DNA of 57,333 bases from Oscillospiraceae bacterium (GTDB taxonomy: Bacteria; Bacillota; Clostridia; Oscillospirales; JAAYXM01): positions 1 through 57,333 of the forward strand of contig SVLF01000011.1 in the NCBI GenBank assembly GCA_015068085.1, read 5' to 3'. Numbering within the stretch: position 1 is the first letter of the stretch; every line of letters begins with the position of its first letter. The translations under genes and the position numbers were made by a program. Of the stretch, positions 40,603 to 49,707 are shown in pieces. The notes below the pieces were generated by a model. It saw only the letters and a program-made list of their open reading frames with translations, did no database searches and was not told the origin of the DNA.

Positions 40603-42954
40603 ATGAAAAAACGTTTGTTTATTATCCTTGCCGTATTGGTGATGCTCATTTCCGCATTATCCTTGACGGTAAGCGCAAAATGGTGGGACGAAAATCCCTT
40701 TAAGGACGTAAAAAGCTCTGACTGGTATTACGATGCAGTACGTATCTGCAATGAAAACGAGCTGTTTAACGGTACCTCCGCAACTACCTTTGAACCTTCA
40801 AAGCAGATGACAAGAGCAATGTTGGCGCAGGTTCTTGCAAATGCGGACGGATTCGATAAAAACGACTATAAAGGATCTTCCTTTATCGATGTTGATGAAA
40901 ACAAGTGGTATGCTCCCGCAATAGAGTGGGCAAGCAGAAATAAGGTGACCGAGGGAACGGGAAACGGTAAGTTCTCTCCCGACACAGTGATCACCCGTCA
41001 GCAGCTTGCAACCATGCTCAGAAGATACGCAGAATATAAGGGCATGGACGTAGCTGTAGCAGAGGTGTCCTTCGATTCCTTTGCAGATGCCGATAAGGTG
41101 TCAGACTGGGCAAGTGACGGGATGAAATGGGCGGTATCTACCGGAGTTATCGCAGGAGCTGACGTTAAAGGAACCCTTTATCTTAATCCTTTAAACAAGG
41201 CGACGAGAGCCGCTTGTTCCCAGATGCTTTCAAACTTCCTATACATAAAGCCTGTTTATGAAATTAACGGTAATGACCTTTCTCTTTATACCATAGTACG
41301 CCCCAAGGACTGCTTTGATGACGTAAAGGATGCGGCAACAGCCCTTTCTACCTATATCGAATACAGCATTGGCGTTAAATTACCTGTGGTAACAGACGAG
41401 TCGGCTGTTGGAGAGTATGAGATACTTGTGGGCAAAACGAACCGCGAGGAAATGGATCTTGTAAACATTGACAGAGCATCCTTTAAGAACGATACCGATT
41501 TTCTTTGTTCGGTTCAGGGTAACTATCTCGTTCTTGCGGGTATAGACAGTGATACCGATACCGATGACGGCTCAAGAACCACCCATAATATAAATGGAAC
41601 CGAATGTGCTGTATTTTATTTTCTTGAAAAGGAATTCGGACTTACCTTCTATTTTGATGATGGTATCAAGGCAGAGCCCGATCCCGTTATATCTTTGGAG
41701 AACGGATATGAATATATAGACGGTCCTTTCATGGAAGCAAGAACACTTTATATCAAAGATGCGAGTGAAATCGGTAGCTGCGAACTGGGTAGCTATTACA
41801 GCGAATGGGGTTGCGGACTTCCTCATCAGCTTGGTAACCTTATGACGGGAAAATGGAAATATACCTATGAAAACACATGGGATACCCCTTGTCTTACCGA
41901 TCCTGATAATATTCAGTCTCTTAAAGATAACATCAGAGAGCTTCTTGCGAAAAAGCCTTCGTTAAATCTTATCGGTCTTATTCAAAATGACAGCCAGGCA
42001 TATTGCAGATGCGAAGACTGTATGAAGGCATATCGCGAGGAAGGAACGCGCGGCGGAGCTCTTGTCCGTCTTTGCAACGAGATATGTGAAACCTTTGAGG
42101 ATGAGGTACCTAATCTTAAATTTGCAACCTGGGCGTATAACTGGAGCATAGAACCACCTAAGGAAACAAAGCTCCATGATAATATGCTTCTTTATTACAA
42201 TACCTTGCATCTTTGTCCTTCTCATGAATATTCTGACGTAACTTGTAAGTTCAATAAAGAATCTGCGGAAACTATCAAAAAGTGGGGCGAGATAACCTCA
42301 CATATGTATCTTTGGGAGCACACGGGATGCTTTACCGATGCAATGACACCCTTCCCCGATTTTGACTCTATCCGTCAAAACGCGGCATATTTTGCCGATA
42401 ACGGTGTTGAAGGTGTATTTCTGAACAGTCATAGCGGACAGCAGGCAACCTTCTGCGAGCTTCGTGCATTCCTCTTTAACCGTCTCTACCGTGATCCCTA
42501 TATGAGCGAGGAAGAGTACAGTTACCTTATGAACGGCTTTCTTAAAGCATATTATGGCGAGGGTTGGCAGTCGTTACGCAAATATATAGATGAGATGACT
42601 GAGTTAGGTAACACAAAGTGCCATGGATTCCATACCGATGTTTCCGGTTATTATGATTACGATGAGGTGCTTGAAAAGGCTGATGCTTTTGATGCTTACT
42701 GGGCAGATGCAATGGCAAAGGCTGAAACCCCGGAACAAAAGGATAGACTTTTTATCACCAATTTGTCTTGGAGATATTTAAAGCAGTGCGTAACCTACGA
42801 TTCCTTGTATACTAAAGGAACCGATGAACAAAAGTCGGCTTACATGGTTGAAAGCCAGAAGATTTATGATGAAGTTATGTCTCGTAATATCGTCTTTTCA
42901 GAACACGGAGATCCTAATTTCAACATTTATATTTCTCCTGCAAATTGGGCGTAA
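40603..42954 (+). CDS. SLH-domain surface protein with DUF4838 glycoside-hydrolase-like domain
   Basis: A 783-residue exported, cell-wall-anchored protein. Signal peptide 1-25 (MKKRLFIILAVLVMLISALS), then three SLH domains: ~32-85 (PFKDVKSSDWYYDAVRICNE), ~92-145 (FIDVDENKWYAPAIEWAS) and ~155-210 (SFADADKVSDWASDG). A beta-rich link follows, then a TIM-barrel-like DUF4838 region (~330-690) with a CRCEDCMKAY cysteine cluster and WEHTGCF. DUF4838 is related to glycan hydrolases, but no activity is assigned to this branch. AAAGGAG precedes the ATG. It is first of a three-gene surface cluster, and its SLH part is nearly identical in DNA to that of the gene at 44091. Confidence 0.85.
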   Translation: MKKRLFIILAVLVMLISALSLTVSAKWWDENPFKDVKSSDWYYDAVRICNENELFNGTSATTFEPSKQMTRAMLAQVLANADGFDKNDYKGSSFIDVDENKWYAPAIEWASRNKVTEGTGNGKFSPDTVITRQQLATMLRRYAEYKGMDVAVAEVSFDSFADADKVSDWASDGMKWAVSTGVIAGADVKGTLYLNPLNKATRAACSQMLSNFLYIKPVYEINGNDLSLYTIVRPKDCFDDVKDAATALSTYIEYSIGVKLPVVTDESAVGEYEILVGKTNREEMDLVNIDRASFKNDTDFLCSVQGNYLVLAGIDSDTDTDDGSRTTHNINGTECAVFYFLEKEFGLTFYFDDGIKAEPDPVISLENGYEYIDGPFMEARTLYIKDASEIGSCELGSYYSEWGCGLPHQLGNLMTGKWKYTYENTWDTPCLTDPDNIQSLKDNIRELLAKKPSLNLIGLIQNDSQAYCRCEDCMKAYREEGTRGGALVRLCNEICETFEDEVPNLKFATWAYNWSIEPPKETKLHDNMLLYYNTLHLCPSHEYSDVTCKFNKESAETIKKWGEITSHMYLWEHTGCFTDAMTPFPDFDSIRQNAAYFADNGVEGVFLNSHSGQQATFCELRAFLFNRLYRDPYMSEEEYSYLMNGFLKAYYGEGWQSLRKYIDEMTELGNTKCHGFHTDVSGYYDYDEVLEKADAFDAYWADAMAKAETPEQKDRLFITNLSWRYLKQCVTYDSLYTKGTDEQKSAYMVESQKIYDEVMSRNIVFSEHGDPNFNIYISPANWA

Positions 42955-42974
42955 GGTGAAATAAAGGTTTGAAT

Positions 42975-44090
42975 ATGAAGAAGTTATTTATAATTTGTTT
43001 TTCAATTCTTACACTTGCATTAAGCGTGACCCCCGCTTTTGCGAACGAATACAGCTGGGAAGAGGATTTTGTGGCTGAAATCGGCCGTATTACTCTTCCT
43101 GAAGCAACTCCTGTGATAGATGGTATTATAAATACCGGCGAAGGTTGGTCCGAAGCACAGTATTTTGATAAGACCAATACCGAAGGAGCGTGGGGTGGAC
43201 AGACCGTTGATGTCAGCGGAAACCTCTACCGTGCTTATGATTCCGAGTATTTTTATATCGCCGCAGATATTAAGATTCCCGAATACTCTCTTTGCGAAGG
43301 AGAAGACTGGATAGAGGGAGATGACGTGGGCGACCTTCCCGGCTGGGACGGTGACGTATTCATTTTAAGTACCGACCCACTGCAGTCTCTTCTTCACGAG
43401 GGCTTCGGAACAGATCCCGCCGCATGGTACTGTATAGGACTTTTCGAGGGCGGTGAGGTGCGTACATACCGTACTCATGTGAACAAGGCGGAGATAACCG
43501 ATATCGTTCCCGCGAAGGGCAAGACCACCGAGGGCGGCTGGCTTTTTGAGGCGGCTATTCCCTGGGATACGATATGTAAGGACGTGGATGAGACCTCCTT
43601 CGGATTCGTACAGATCACCCCCGAGGATATAATCAAGGAGGGTAACGTTATAAGTGCTTCCGTTATATATTATGACAGACGTTACGATCCCGAGGCGGAG
43701 CAGAGAATAACTCATTCAAGATACGTTACCGTTGCAACGGTATTTCCCGACGGAACTCCCGGTGTTGTCGGAACCCCCTGGACTATTCAGGCACACGGAA
43801 TCTTTTTCGTGGTTGATCCGAAGGATCAAGGACCAACCGATACAAATAATGATCAAAAGGAACCGGCATCCCCCGAAAATAATCAGAATAACGGAAATCA
43901 GAATACCAATAACAATTCTTCGAAACCCCAGCAGAGCCCGACAAAGCCTAACAGCTCAGCTTCAACTAATTCAGCCTCACCTCAGACAGTTGATTTAGGA
44001 ATTGCAGTTGCATTGGGTGTACTCTGTGTTTCGAGTGCAGGCGTTATTTTTATAAAAAAGAAAAAATTATTTTTTCAAAAGGAGAAATAA
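42975..44090 (+). CDS. Exported CBM9/DOMON-like protein with C-terminal membrane anchor
   Basis: A 371-residue protein with a signal peptide (MKKLFIICFSILTLALSV, cleavage near AFA), one beta-sandwich of family-9 carbohydrate-binding type (ATPVIDGIINTGEGWSEAQY; YRAYDSEYFYIAADI; GGWLFEAAIPW), an Asn/Ser/Pro-rich linker (~290-335), and a C-terminal helix followed by KKKKLFFQKEK. The residues before the helix, SPQTVD, look like a degraded NPQTGD-type sortase signal. The frame begins at a TTG two codons earlier, but AAAGG lies 7 bases before the ATG. It overlaps neither neighbour but is only 20 bp behind the first SLH gene. Confidence 0.8.
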   Translation: MKKLFIICFSILTLALSVTPAFANEYSWEEDFVAEIGRITLPEATPVIDGIINTGEGWSEAQYFDKTNTEGAWGGQTVDVSGNLYRAYDSEYFYIAADIKIPEYSLCEGEDWIEGDDVGDLPGWDGDVFILSTDPLQSLLHEGFGTDPAAWYCIGLFEGGEVRTYRTHVNKAEITDIVPAKGKTTEGGWLFEAAIPWDTICKDVDETSFGFVQITPEDIIKEGNVISASVIYYDRRYDPEAEQRITHSRYVTVATVFPDGTPGVVGTPWTIQAHGIFFVVDPKDQGPTDTNNDQKEPASPENNQNNGNQNTNNNSSKPQQSPTKPNSSASTNSASPQTVDLGIAVALGVLCVSSAGVIFIKKKKLFFQKEK

Positions 44091-46478
44091 ATGAAAAAAC
44101 GTTTAATTATCATTATCTCCGTATCGGTAATGCTGATATGCGCATTATCCTTGACGGTAAGCGCAAAATGGTGGGACGAAAATCCCTTTAAGGACGTAAA
44201 AAGCTCTGACTGGTATTACGATGCGGTACGTATCTGTAACGAAAACAAGCTTTTTAACGGAACCTCAGCCACCACCTTTGAACCCTCGAAGCAGATGACA
44301 AGAGCGATGTTGGCGCAGGTTCTTGCAAATGCGGACGGATTCGATAAAAACGACTATAAAGGATCTTCCTTTATCGATGTTGATGAAAACAAGTGGTATG
44401 CTCCCGCAATAGAGTGGGCAAGCAGAAATAAGGTGACCGAGGGAACGGGAAACGGTAAGTTCTCTCCCGACACAGTGATCACCCGTCAGCAGCTTGCAAC
44501 CATGCTCAGAAGATACGCAGAATATAAGGGCATGGACGTAAGTTGCGACTACGTAGCATTTGCAGGCTTTGACGATGCCGAAAAGGTATCCGACTGGGCA
44601 AAGGACGGTATGGCATGGGCGGTATCAAACAAAGTTATCGCAGGTGCCGACGTTAATGGAACGCTTTATCTTAATCCTTTAAACAAGGCGACGAGAGCCG
44701 CTTGCTCCCAGATGCTTTCAAACTTCCTTTACATAGAGCCCCGTTATGAGATAAACGGCAATGATCTTTCTCTCTATAAAATAGTATATAATGAAAATGA
44801 AGAGGGCAGCGAGGGTCCCACTCTTGAATCTGCAGAATATCTTCAGGCGGCAATCAAAACCTCTCTCGGTATAGAACTTCCCATAGTTAAGGATACCGAG
44901 ATCTACGATTATGAGATCCTTGTAGGCAGAACCGCGCGCGAGGATTCCGGACTTGTTACGGTAGATCGTGACTCCTTTGAGGATGATCAGGTATATATCT
45001 GGTCTGTTCAGGGCAACCGACTTGTTATTACAGGTATCGATTCCGATTACGACAACTATGACGACAGAAGCGGAAAAAACATCGCAGGTACCCGTAATGC
45101 TGTTTTTAATTTCTGTATGAACGAGCTGGGCTTCTATGAATACAGCGGTGTATATGATGACGACTTTGTATTCTGCGAGCCCGATCCGGTTATCTCTCTT
45201 GAAGACGGATATTATTTTAAAGATATGACATGGTACAGAATGCGTACCTTCTATATGCAGGGCTCTGTTAACGGAACAGGCGGTTATTCCAAGTCTAAGG
45301 GCGGTAATATCAGCGAATGGCTGACAGGTGATTTCGGAAACGAGGATCTTTATCATGTGCAGACCCCCTGCATGACCGATGAAAATAACCTTGCGGCGGT
45401 TATCGAAAATGTAAGAAAGGTCCTTTCAAGTGACAGATACAGACAGGTAAGCGTTATAGGTATCGGTATCAACGATACTCCCAGTATATGTCTCTGCGAT
45501 AATTGCAGAGCGGTGATCCGCCAGTATAAGGCAAAGTCTGCAACCCTTGTACTTTTTGTGAATGCAATTTGTGAGGCGGTGGAGGATGAATATCCCGAGG
45601 TCAAGTTCCAGATCGGTGCTTACGGTGTTTGTCAGGCACCCCCTGTAGGAATTACCCTGCATGATAATATTATGGTAGAGTTTTATACGGTAGCAAATTG
45701 CAGCGGACATGCCTATGAGGATACAAACTGCTCGATCAACAAGACAGTTGCCGAATACCTTCAGGGCTGGGACGAAATTGCTGCAGGTGAGATCGTTGTA
45801 TGGGACCACACAGGCGGCTTCATATACTTCATGACACCTCAGCCCGACTGGGATTCCTTGCTTACAAATGTCCGTTTCTTTGCCGAAGCAAACGCAAGAG
45901 AAATGCTCATGAACTCTGTATTCTACGGTGAGGATCTTCCTAACGGTGAGTCCCCCGAGGTACACGCAGACCTCGGTAACATAAGAGCATATATGCTCTC
46001 AATAATCTATATGGATCCATTCATGTCTCAGGAGGAGTTCTACTACAGACTTAATGCTTGTCTTAAGGCAAACTACGGTGACGGTTGGAAGTATATCCGT
46101 GAATATATAGATATCATCTCGGAACTTGGTAACAGTAAGGATCATTCCTTCCATGCTCCGCCCAGCGGTCACTATGACTTTGCTGAGGTATGCGAGGTGG
46201 CGGATTATGTTGATACCCTTTGGGAGAAGGCAAAGGAGAGCGCCGTGGGAGATTCGCTTACTCGTCTTTTGATTCATGAGACCTCATGGATATATCTTCG
46301 TCAGTGTGCTTCCTACGAAAGCCGTTATGAAAACGGAACCGAGGAAGAGCGTGCGGAATATGTGGCACAGAACCAGTATCTGCTTGACTGCATTCTCGAT
46401 TACCGTTTGCACTGGACAGAGGGAACACTCAATCTTCTCGAAAATCTTGATATGACAGTTGCGCCCAACAGATGGTAA
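44091..46478 (+). CDS. Second SLH-domain DUF4838 surface protein (paralogue)
   Basis: A 795-residue paralogue of the protein at 40603, starting right at the stop of the CBM9-like gene (AAAGGAG inside the previous 3' end). Signal peptide and three SLH domains (residues 1-210) are almost the same as in the first copy, and a 234-bp segment is identical at DNA level, while the region from ~215 on is only distantly similar. The DUF4838 part keeps the cysteine cluster (SICLCDNCRAVIRQY) and VVWDHTGGF. The diverged enzyme part with a conserved anchor suggests two related glycan substrates. A terminator hairpin follows. Confidence 0.85.
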   Translation: MKKRLIIIISVSVMLICALSLTVSAKWWDENPFKDVKSSDWYYDAVRICNENKLFNGTSATTFEPSKQMTRAMLAQVLANADGFDKNDYKGSSFIDVDENKWYAPAIEWASRNKVTEGTGNGKFSPDTVITRQQLATMLRRYAEYKGMDVSCDYVAFAGFDDAEKVSDWAKDGMAWAVSNKVIAGADVNGTLYLNPLNKATRAACSQMLSNFLYIEPRYEINGNDLSLYKIVYNENEEGSEGPTLESAEYLQAAIKTSLGIELPIVKDTEIYDYEILVGRTAREDSGLVTVDRDSFEDDQVYIWSVQGNRLVITGIDSDYDNYDDRSGKNIAGTRNAVFNFCMNELGFYEYSGVYDDDFVFCEPDPVISLEDGYYFKDMTWYRMRTFYMQGSVNGTGGYSKSKGGNISEWLTGDFGNEDLYHVQTPCMTDENNLAAVIENVRKVLSSDRYRQVSVIGIGINDTPSICLCDNCRAVIRQYKAKSATLVLFVNAICEAVEDEYPEVKFQIGAYGVCQAPPVGITLHDNIMVEFYTVANCSGHAYEDTNCSINKTVAEYLQGWDEIAAGEIVVWDHTGGFIYFMTPQPDWDSLLTNVRFFAEANAREMLMNSVFYGEDLPNGESPEVHADLGNIRAYMLSIIYMDPFMSQEEFYYRLNACLKANYGDGWKYIREYIDIISELGNSKDHSFHAPPSGHYDFAEVCEVADYVDTLWEKAKESAVGDSLTRLLIHETSWIYLRQCASYESRYENGTEEERAEYVAQNQYLLDCILDYRLHWTEGTLNLLENLDMTVAPNRW

Positions 46479-46543
46479 GCGGTTGGCAACTTGAATATCG
46501 GGTGATCTTCCCTTAAGAAGTAAAGTGATTTAACTTCAATAAT

Positions 46544-46587
46544 AACAGAGAGTCTAACCTACAGCTATGTATGTCGGATTCTCTGTT
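46544..46587 (+). terminator. Terminator of the SLH-DUF4838 cluster
   Basis: AACAGAGA plus TC pair with GA plus TCTCTGTT, followed by TTGTTT. Confidence 0.8.
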
Positions 46588-46614
46588 TTGTTTATAGCCT
46601 GACTTCAAATCCTG

Positions 46615-46643
46615 TTGACACTTTATCCCATGGATGATATAAT
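46615..46643 (+). promoter_or_regulatory. Consensus promoter of the TetM/EF-G-like gene
   Basis: TTGACA, 17-bp spacer, TATAAT: perfect sigma-A consensus, giving a leader of only about 22 nt with GAGGA before the ATG at 46672. Confidence 0.9.
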
Positions 46644-46671
46644 TGTTTTATCAAATTCCGAGGATAAAAAT

Positions 46672-48573
46672 ATGAAAAAAACTATTGGCATATTTGCCCA
46701 CGTTGATGCAGGTAAGACCACTCTTTGCGAAGCGTTGCTTTATAATAACGGCGCGATACATAAAAAGGGAAGAGTTGATACGGGTGATACGGTAATGGAT
46801 ACAGCCGCAGTGGAAAGGCAGAGAGGAATAACCTGTTTTTCCGGGGCAGCCGGATTTAAATTTAATAATAACGATTACTATCTCATAGACACTCCGGGTC
46901 ATACTGATTTTCTTCCGGATACAGAGCGATGTATGGCAGCTCTTGACTGTGCCGTACTTTGCGTTTCGGGAGTGGAGGGAGTGGAGAGTAATACCGAACT
47001 TCTTTGGGAGCTTCTTTGCGAATACGCTGTTCCCGTTATCATTTTTATCAATAAATGCGATCGTGATATTGCAGATACAAAAAGAGCCTTTAATGAGTTG
47101 AAAAAGCGTTTTTCCGAGGATATATATTTCTTTGACAGCGAAGAATATACCGAAGCGATAGCGGTAAGTGATGAGGCTTTGATGGAGAAATTTTTTAAGG
47201 GTCAGCTTTCGGATGTCGAAAGGAACGAAAAGGCGTCCGAGCTTTTCATGCAAAGAAAACTTTTCCCTGTGCTTTATGGTTCCGCGCTTTCAAACGAGGG
47301 TATATATGAGCTTATGGCTGCTCTTGACGAGGTCTGCCGTACGGATTATGACGAAAATGCACCCTTAACTGCAGAAATATTTAAGGTACGAAACGAGAAG
47401 GACAAACGTGTTATGCTCTGTCATATCAGAAGCGGTTCTCTTTCGGTAAGGGATGAATTACCTAATGGTGAAAGAGTATCAGAGATAAGAGTATTTGATT
47501 CCTCAAAAAGCACCAATACACCTAAGGTGATTGCCGGGGATACGGTAGAGATATGCGGGATATATAACTATTACGCGGGGGAACGTATAGGTAAGGACGC
47601 TTCAGAATTCAAGAGTGTTCCTGCCTTAACGGCAAGACTTGTCTATCCCGAAAACGTCTCATCCTCCGATATGATCTCAAAAATGAAGATACTTGAGGAT
47701 GAGGAGCCGACCTTGTCTGTTGAGCATATACGTCAGACCGGGGAAATATCTGTTTGCGTTATGGGAAAGATAGAGCTTGAAATATTAAAGCAGAGGATAT
47801 CGGAGAGGTTTTCTCTTGATTGCGATTTCGGCTCGTGTGAGCCCATATACAAGGAAACGCTGTGTGAAAGTACGGTTGGTTACGGTCATTACGAGCCCCT
47901 GCGCCATTACAGCGAGGTGCATTTACGAATAGAGCCCGCAAAGCGGGGAAGCGGTATATCCTTTAAAAGCGAGTGCCCGCTGAATACTCTTACCTCAAAT
48001 TATCAGAATCTTATCCGTACCCACGTTTTTGAAAGAGAACATAAGGGGGTGCTTACGGGTTCGCCCCTGACAGACGTCAGGATCACCCTCCTTGTCGGTG
48101 CTGCCCATGAAAAGCATACCGAGGGCGGTGACTTCCGCGAGTCAACCTACCGCGCCGTCCGTCACGGTCTTATGAGAGGAAAAAGTAAGCTTCTTGAGCC
48201 ATATTATAAATGCCGTTTTGCCGTTGATATAAGCCTTTGCGGAAGGGTGCTTTCCGATATCACGAAAATGTGCGGTAAGGATGCAACGACAGAAAATTCG
48301 GGAGAATATTCTGTTATAACCGCAAGGATACCCGTTTCGGAAATTTCCGAATATCAAAGTGAATTTGCTTCATATACCAAGGGTAATGGACGGCTCAATA
48401 TGACATTTTGCGGTTATGACGACTGTCATAACGAAGCCAAAGTCGTAGAAAGATATGCCTATGACCCCGAAAGAGACCTTGAAAATACCGCAGATTCGGT
48501 ATTTTGTGCCAAAGGAGCAGGCTTTTTAGTGCCCTGGCGCGAGGTGGAAAAATATATTCATTGTAAATCTTGA
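46672..48573 (+). CDS. EF-G/TetM-like translation factor GTPase
   Basis: A 633-residue ribosomal GTPase of the tetracycline ribosomal-protection/EF-G type. G motifs: AHVDAGKTT (9-17), ERQRGIT, DTPGHTDF and NKCD. EF-G-like domains II-V follow; domain IV contains NTLTSNYQNLIRTHVFERE. The tip loop that in TetM/TetO reads like YSPVSTPADF is here HEKHTEGGDF, so drug protection cannot be assumed; this is more likely the chromosomal TetM-like translation factor branch common in Clostridia. A longer frame starting at TTG 46615 is wrong because that TTG is the -35 box. It stands as a single gene with a very strong promoter. Confidence 0.85.
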   Translation: MKKTIGIFAHVDAGKTTLCEALLYNNGAIHKKGRVDTGDTVMDTAAVERQRGITCFSGAAGFKFNNNDYYLIDTPGHTDFLPDTERCMAALDCAVLCVSGVEGVESNTELLWELLCEYAVPVIIFINKCDRDIADTKRAFNELKKRFSEDIYFFDSEEYTEAIAVSDEALMEKFFKGQLSDVERNEKASELFMQRKLFPVLYGSALSNEGIYELMAALDEVCRTDYDENAPLTAEIFKVRNEKDKRVMLCHIRSGSLSVRDELPNGERVSEIRVFDSSKSTNTPKVIAGDTVEICGIYNYYAGERIGKDASEFKSVPALTARLVYPENVSSSDMISKMKILEDEEPTLSVEHIRQTGEISVCVMGKIELEILKQRISERFSLDCDFGSCEPIYKETLCESTVGYGHYEPLRHYSEVHLRIEPAKRGSGISFKSECPLNTLTSNYQNLIRTHVFEREHKGVLTGSPLTDVRITLLVGAAHEKHTEGGDFRESTYRAVRHGLMRGKSKLLEPYYKCRFAVDISLCGRVLSDITKMCGKDATTENSGEYSVITARIPVSEISEYQSEFASYTKGNGRLNMTFCGYDDCHNEAKVVERYAYDPERDLENTADSVFCAKGAGFLVPWREVEKYIHCKS

Positions 48574-48580
48574 AAAAAAC

Positions 48581-48609
48581 TTGCATTTTGTAAATCAATG
48601 TGTTATAAT
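48581..48609 (+). promoter_or_regulatory. Promoter of the ferredoxin gene
   Basis: TTGCAT, 17-bp spacer, TATAAT, 36 bp before the start codon. Confidence 0.8.
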
Positions 48610-48644
48610 AGGCACAACAAAAAACAACATGGAGGTATTTTGTA

Positions 48645-48815
48645 ATGGCATACGTTATCGGAGACGCTTGCATCGCTTGCGGTGCTTGTTCTGAGGCTTG
48701 CCCCGTTGAGTGCATTACCGACGGCGGCGATAAGTACGTTATCGACGCAGATGCTTGCGTAGATTGCGGTACTTGTGCAGGTACTTGCCCTGTAGAGGCT
48801 ATTGCAGCTGAATAA
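48645..48815 (+). CDS. 2[4Fe-4S] ferredoxin
   Basis: A 56-residue clostridial-type ferredoxin carrying electrons between redox enzymes. Two CxxCxxCxxxCP clusters are seen: CIACGACSEACP and CVDCGTCAGTCP, in a typical pseudo-symmetric layout. GGAGG lies 8 bases before the ATG. A consensus promoter and a strong terminator make it a compact, highly expressed single-gene unit. It is too short for usual ORF cut-offs. Confidence 0.97.
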   Translation: MAYVIGDACIACGACSEACPVECITDGGDKYVIDADACVDCGTCAGTCPVEAIAAE

Positions 48816-48830
48816 TTACTTATTGTAAAA

Positions 48831-48861
48831 AACAAAAGGCAGGTTCTACCTGCCTTTTGTT
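48831..48861 (+). terminator. Terminator of the ferredoxin gene
   Basis: Fourteen-bp stem from AACAAAAGGCAGGT with a 3-base loop, ending in TTTTGTT. Confidence 0.9.
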
Positions 48862-48966
48862 ATGATACGACGGATTTACCACCTCGTGCAATTGAGAATA
48901 GGTATAAATATAGTTAAGGCGGAATTGGGTGCAGCGCTTGCTGCCTTTTGTTGTGTTGTTTGGGAT

Positions 48967-49707
48967 ATGATTGAATTATATGAAGATGAGACCTTAACAA
49001 GGGTCAACGAAAACTTAAATCTAATACAAAAAAAGCAGGGTCTTACCTTCGGCACCGATGCCTACCTGCTATATGCCTATATGAAGGCACAGAAAAGCTC
49101 TGTTGCCGTTGATCTCGGATGCGGAACGGGCATAATATCCCTTTTGTGTGCCTCAAAGGGTAAATTTAAAAAGATATACGCCGTTGACATTCAAGAGGAA
49201 TTCTGCTCGGTGGCAAAGCGTAACGCCGAGGCAAACTCCCTTGACAATGTGGAGATAGTACATTCTGACGTAAGAGAGCTCAGGCTTGAAGCGGACGTTG
49301 TTTTTACGAATCCCCCTTATATGCGCTCGGACAGCGGAAGATCAAACGAAAGCTCTGCTAAAAATATTGCAAGACACGAGATATTCGGCGGTATATTCGA
49401 TTTTACCGAGGCAGCGTCAAGAATACTCAAATTCGGAGGACTCTTTTACTGCGTTTACCGTCCCGACAGGCTATGCGATCTTATATGCTCCATGCGTGAA
49501 AGCGGCATCGAGCCCAAAAGAATGACCTTCGTTCATGCAACCGAAGAGCACGAGCCTTCAATGGTGCTTATCGAAGGAAAAAAGGGGGCAAAGCCCTCTG
49601 TAGTATTAACAAAGCCCCTTATACTCAATAACGAGAAAGGGGAAAGTGAAGACGTTAAATATATTTACGAAAGAGGTGAGTTCGGTGAGCGTTTCTGTAA
49701 ACGATGA
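48967..49707 (+). CDS. tRNA1(Val) (adenine(37)-N6)-methyltransferase-like protein
   Basis: A 246-residue SAM-dependent N6-adenine methyltransferase of the YfiC/TrmN6 family. The SAM motif is VDLGCGTGIISLL; the catalytic motif TNPPYM is the NPPY signature of adenine-N6 transfer. The start is set at MIELYEDETLTRVNENLNLI, which matches the family N-terminus ahead of GLTFGTDAYLL; the frame is open back to 48862, but that start directly abuts the ferredoxin terminator. Shine-Dalgarno signal is weak (GGGA, too close). It overlaps the start of rsmI by 23 bp, so both RNA-modifying genes are one operon. Confidence 0.85.
   Translation: MIELYEDETLTRVNENLNLIQKKQGLTFGTDAYLLYAYMKAQKSSVAVDLGCGTGIISLLCASKGKFKKIYAVDIQEEFCSVAKRNAEANSLDNVEIVHSDVRELRLEADVVFTNPPYMRSDSGRSNESSAKNIARHEIFGGIFDFTEAASRILKFGGLFYCVYRPDRLCDLICSMRESGIEPKRMTFVHATEEHEPSMVLIEGKKGAKPSVVLTKPLILNNEKGESEDVKYIYERGEFGERFCKR

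Noticed and set aside
46615-46671. Longer N-terminus of the TetM-like GTPase from a TTG start
   Set aside because: That TTG belongs to the -35 box TTGACA of a perfect promoter; the true start is the ATG at 46672.
46672-48573. Calling this gene a tetracycline-resistance determinant
   Set aside because: The domain IV tip residues differ from functional TetM/TetO proteins and there is no mobile context or leader-peptide attenuator.
48862-48966. Upstream extension of the tRNA methyltransferase
   Set aside because: It would begin immediately at the ferredoxin terminator stem and adds a hydrophobic stretch not seen in the family.
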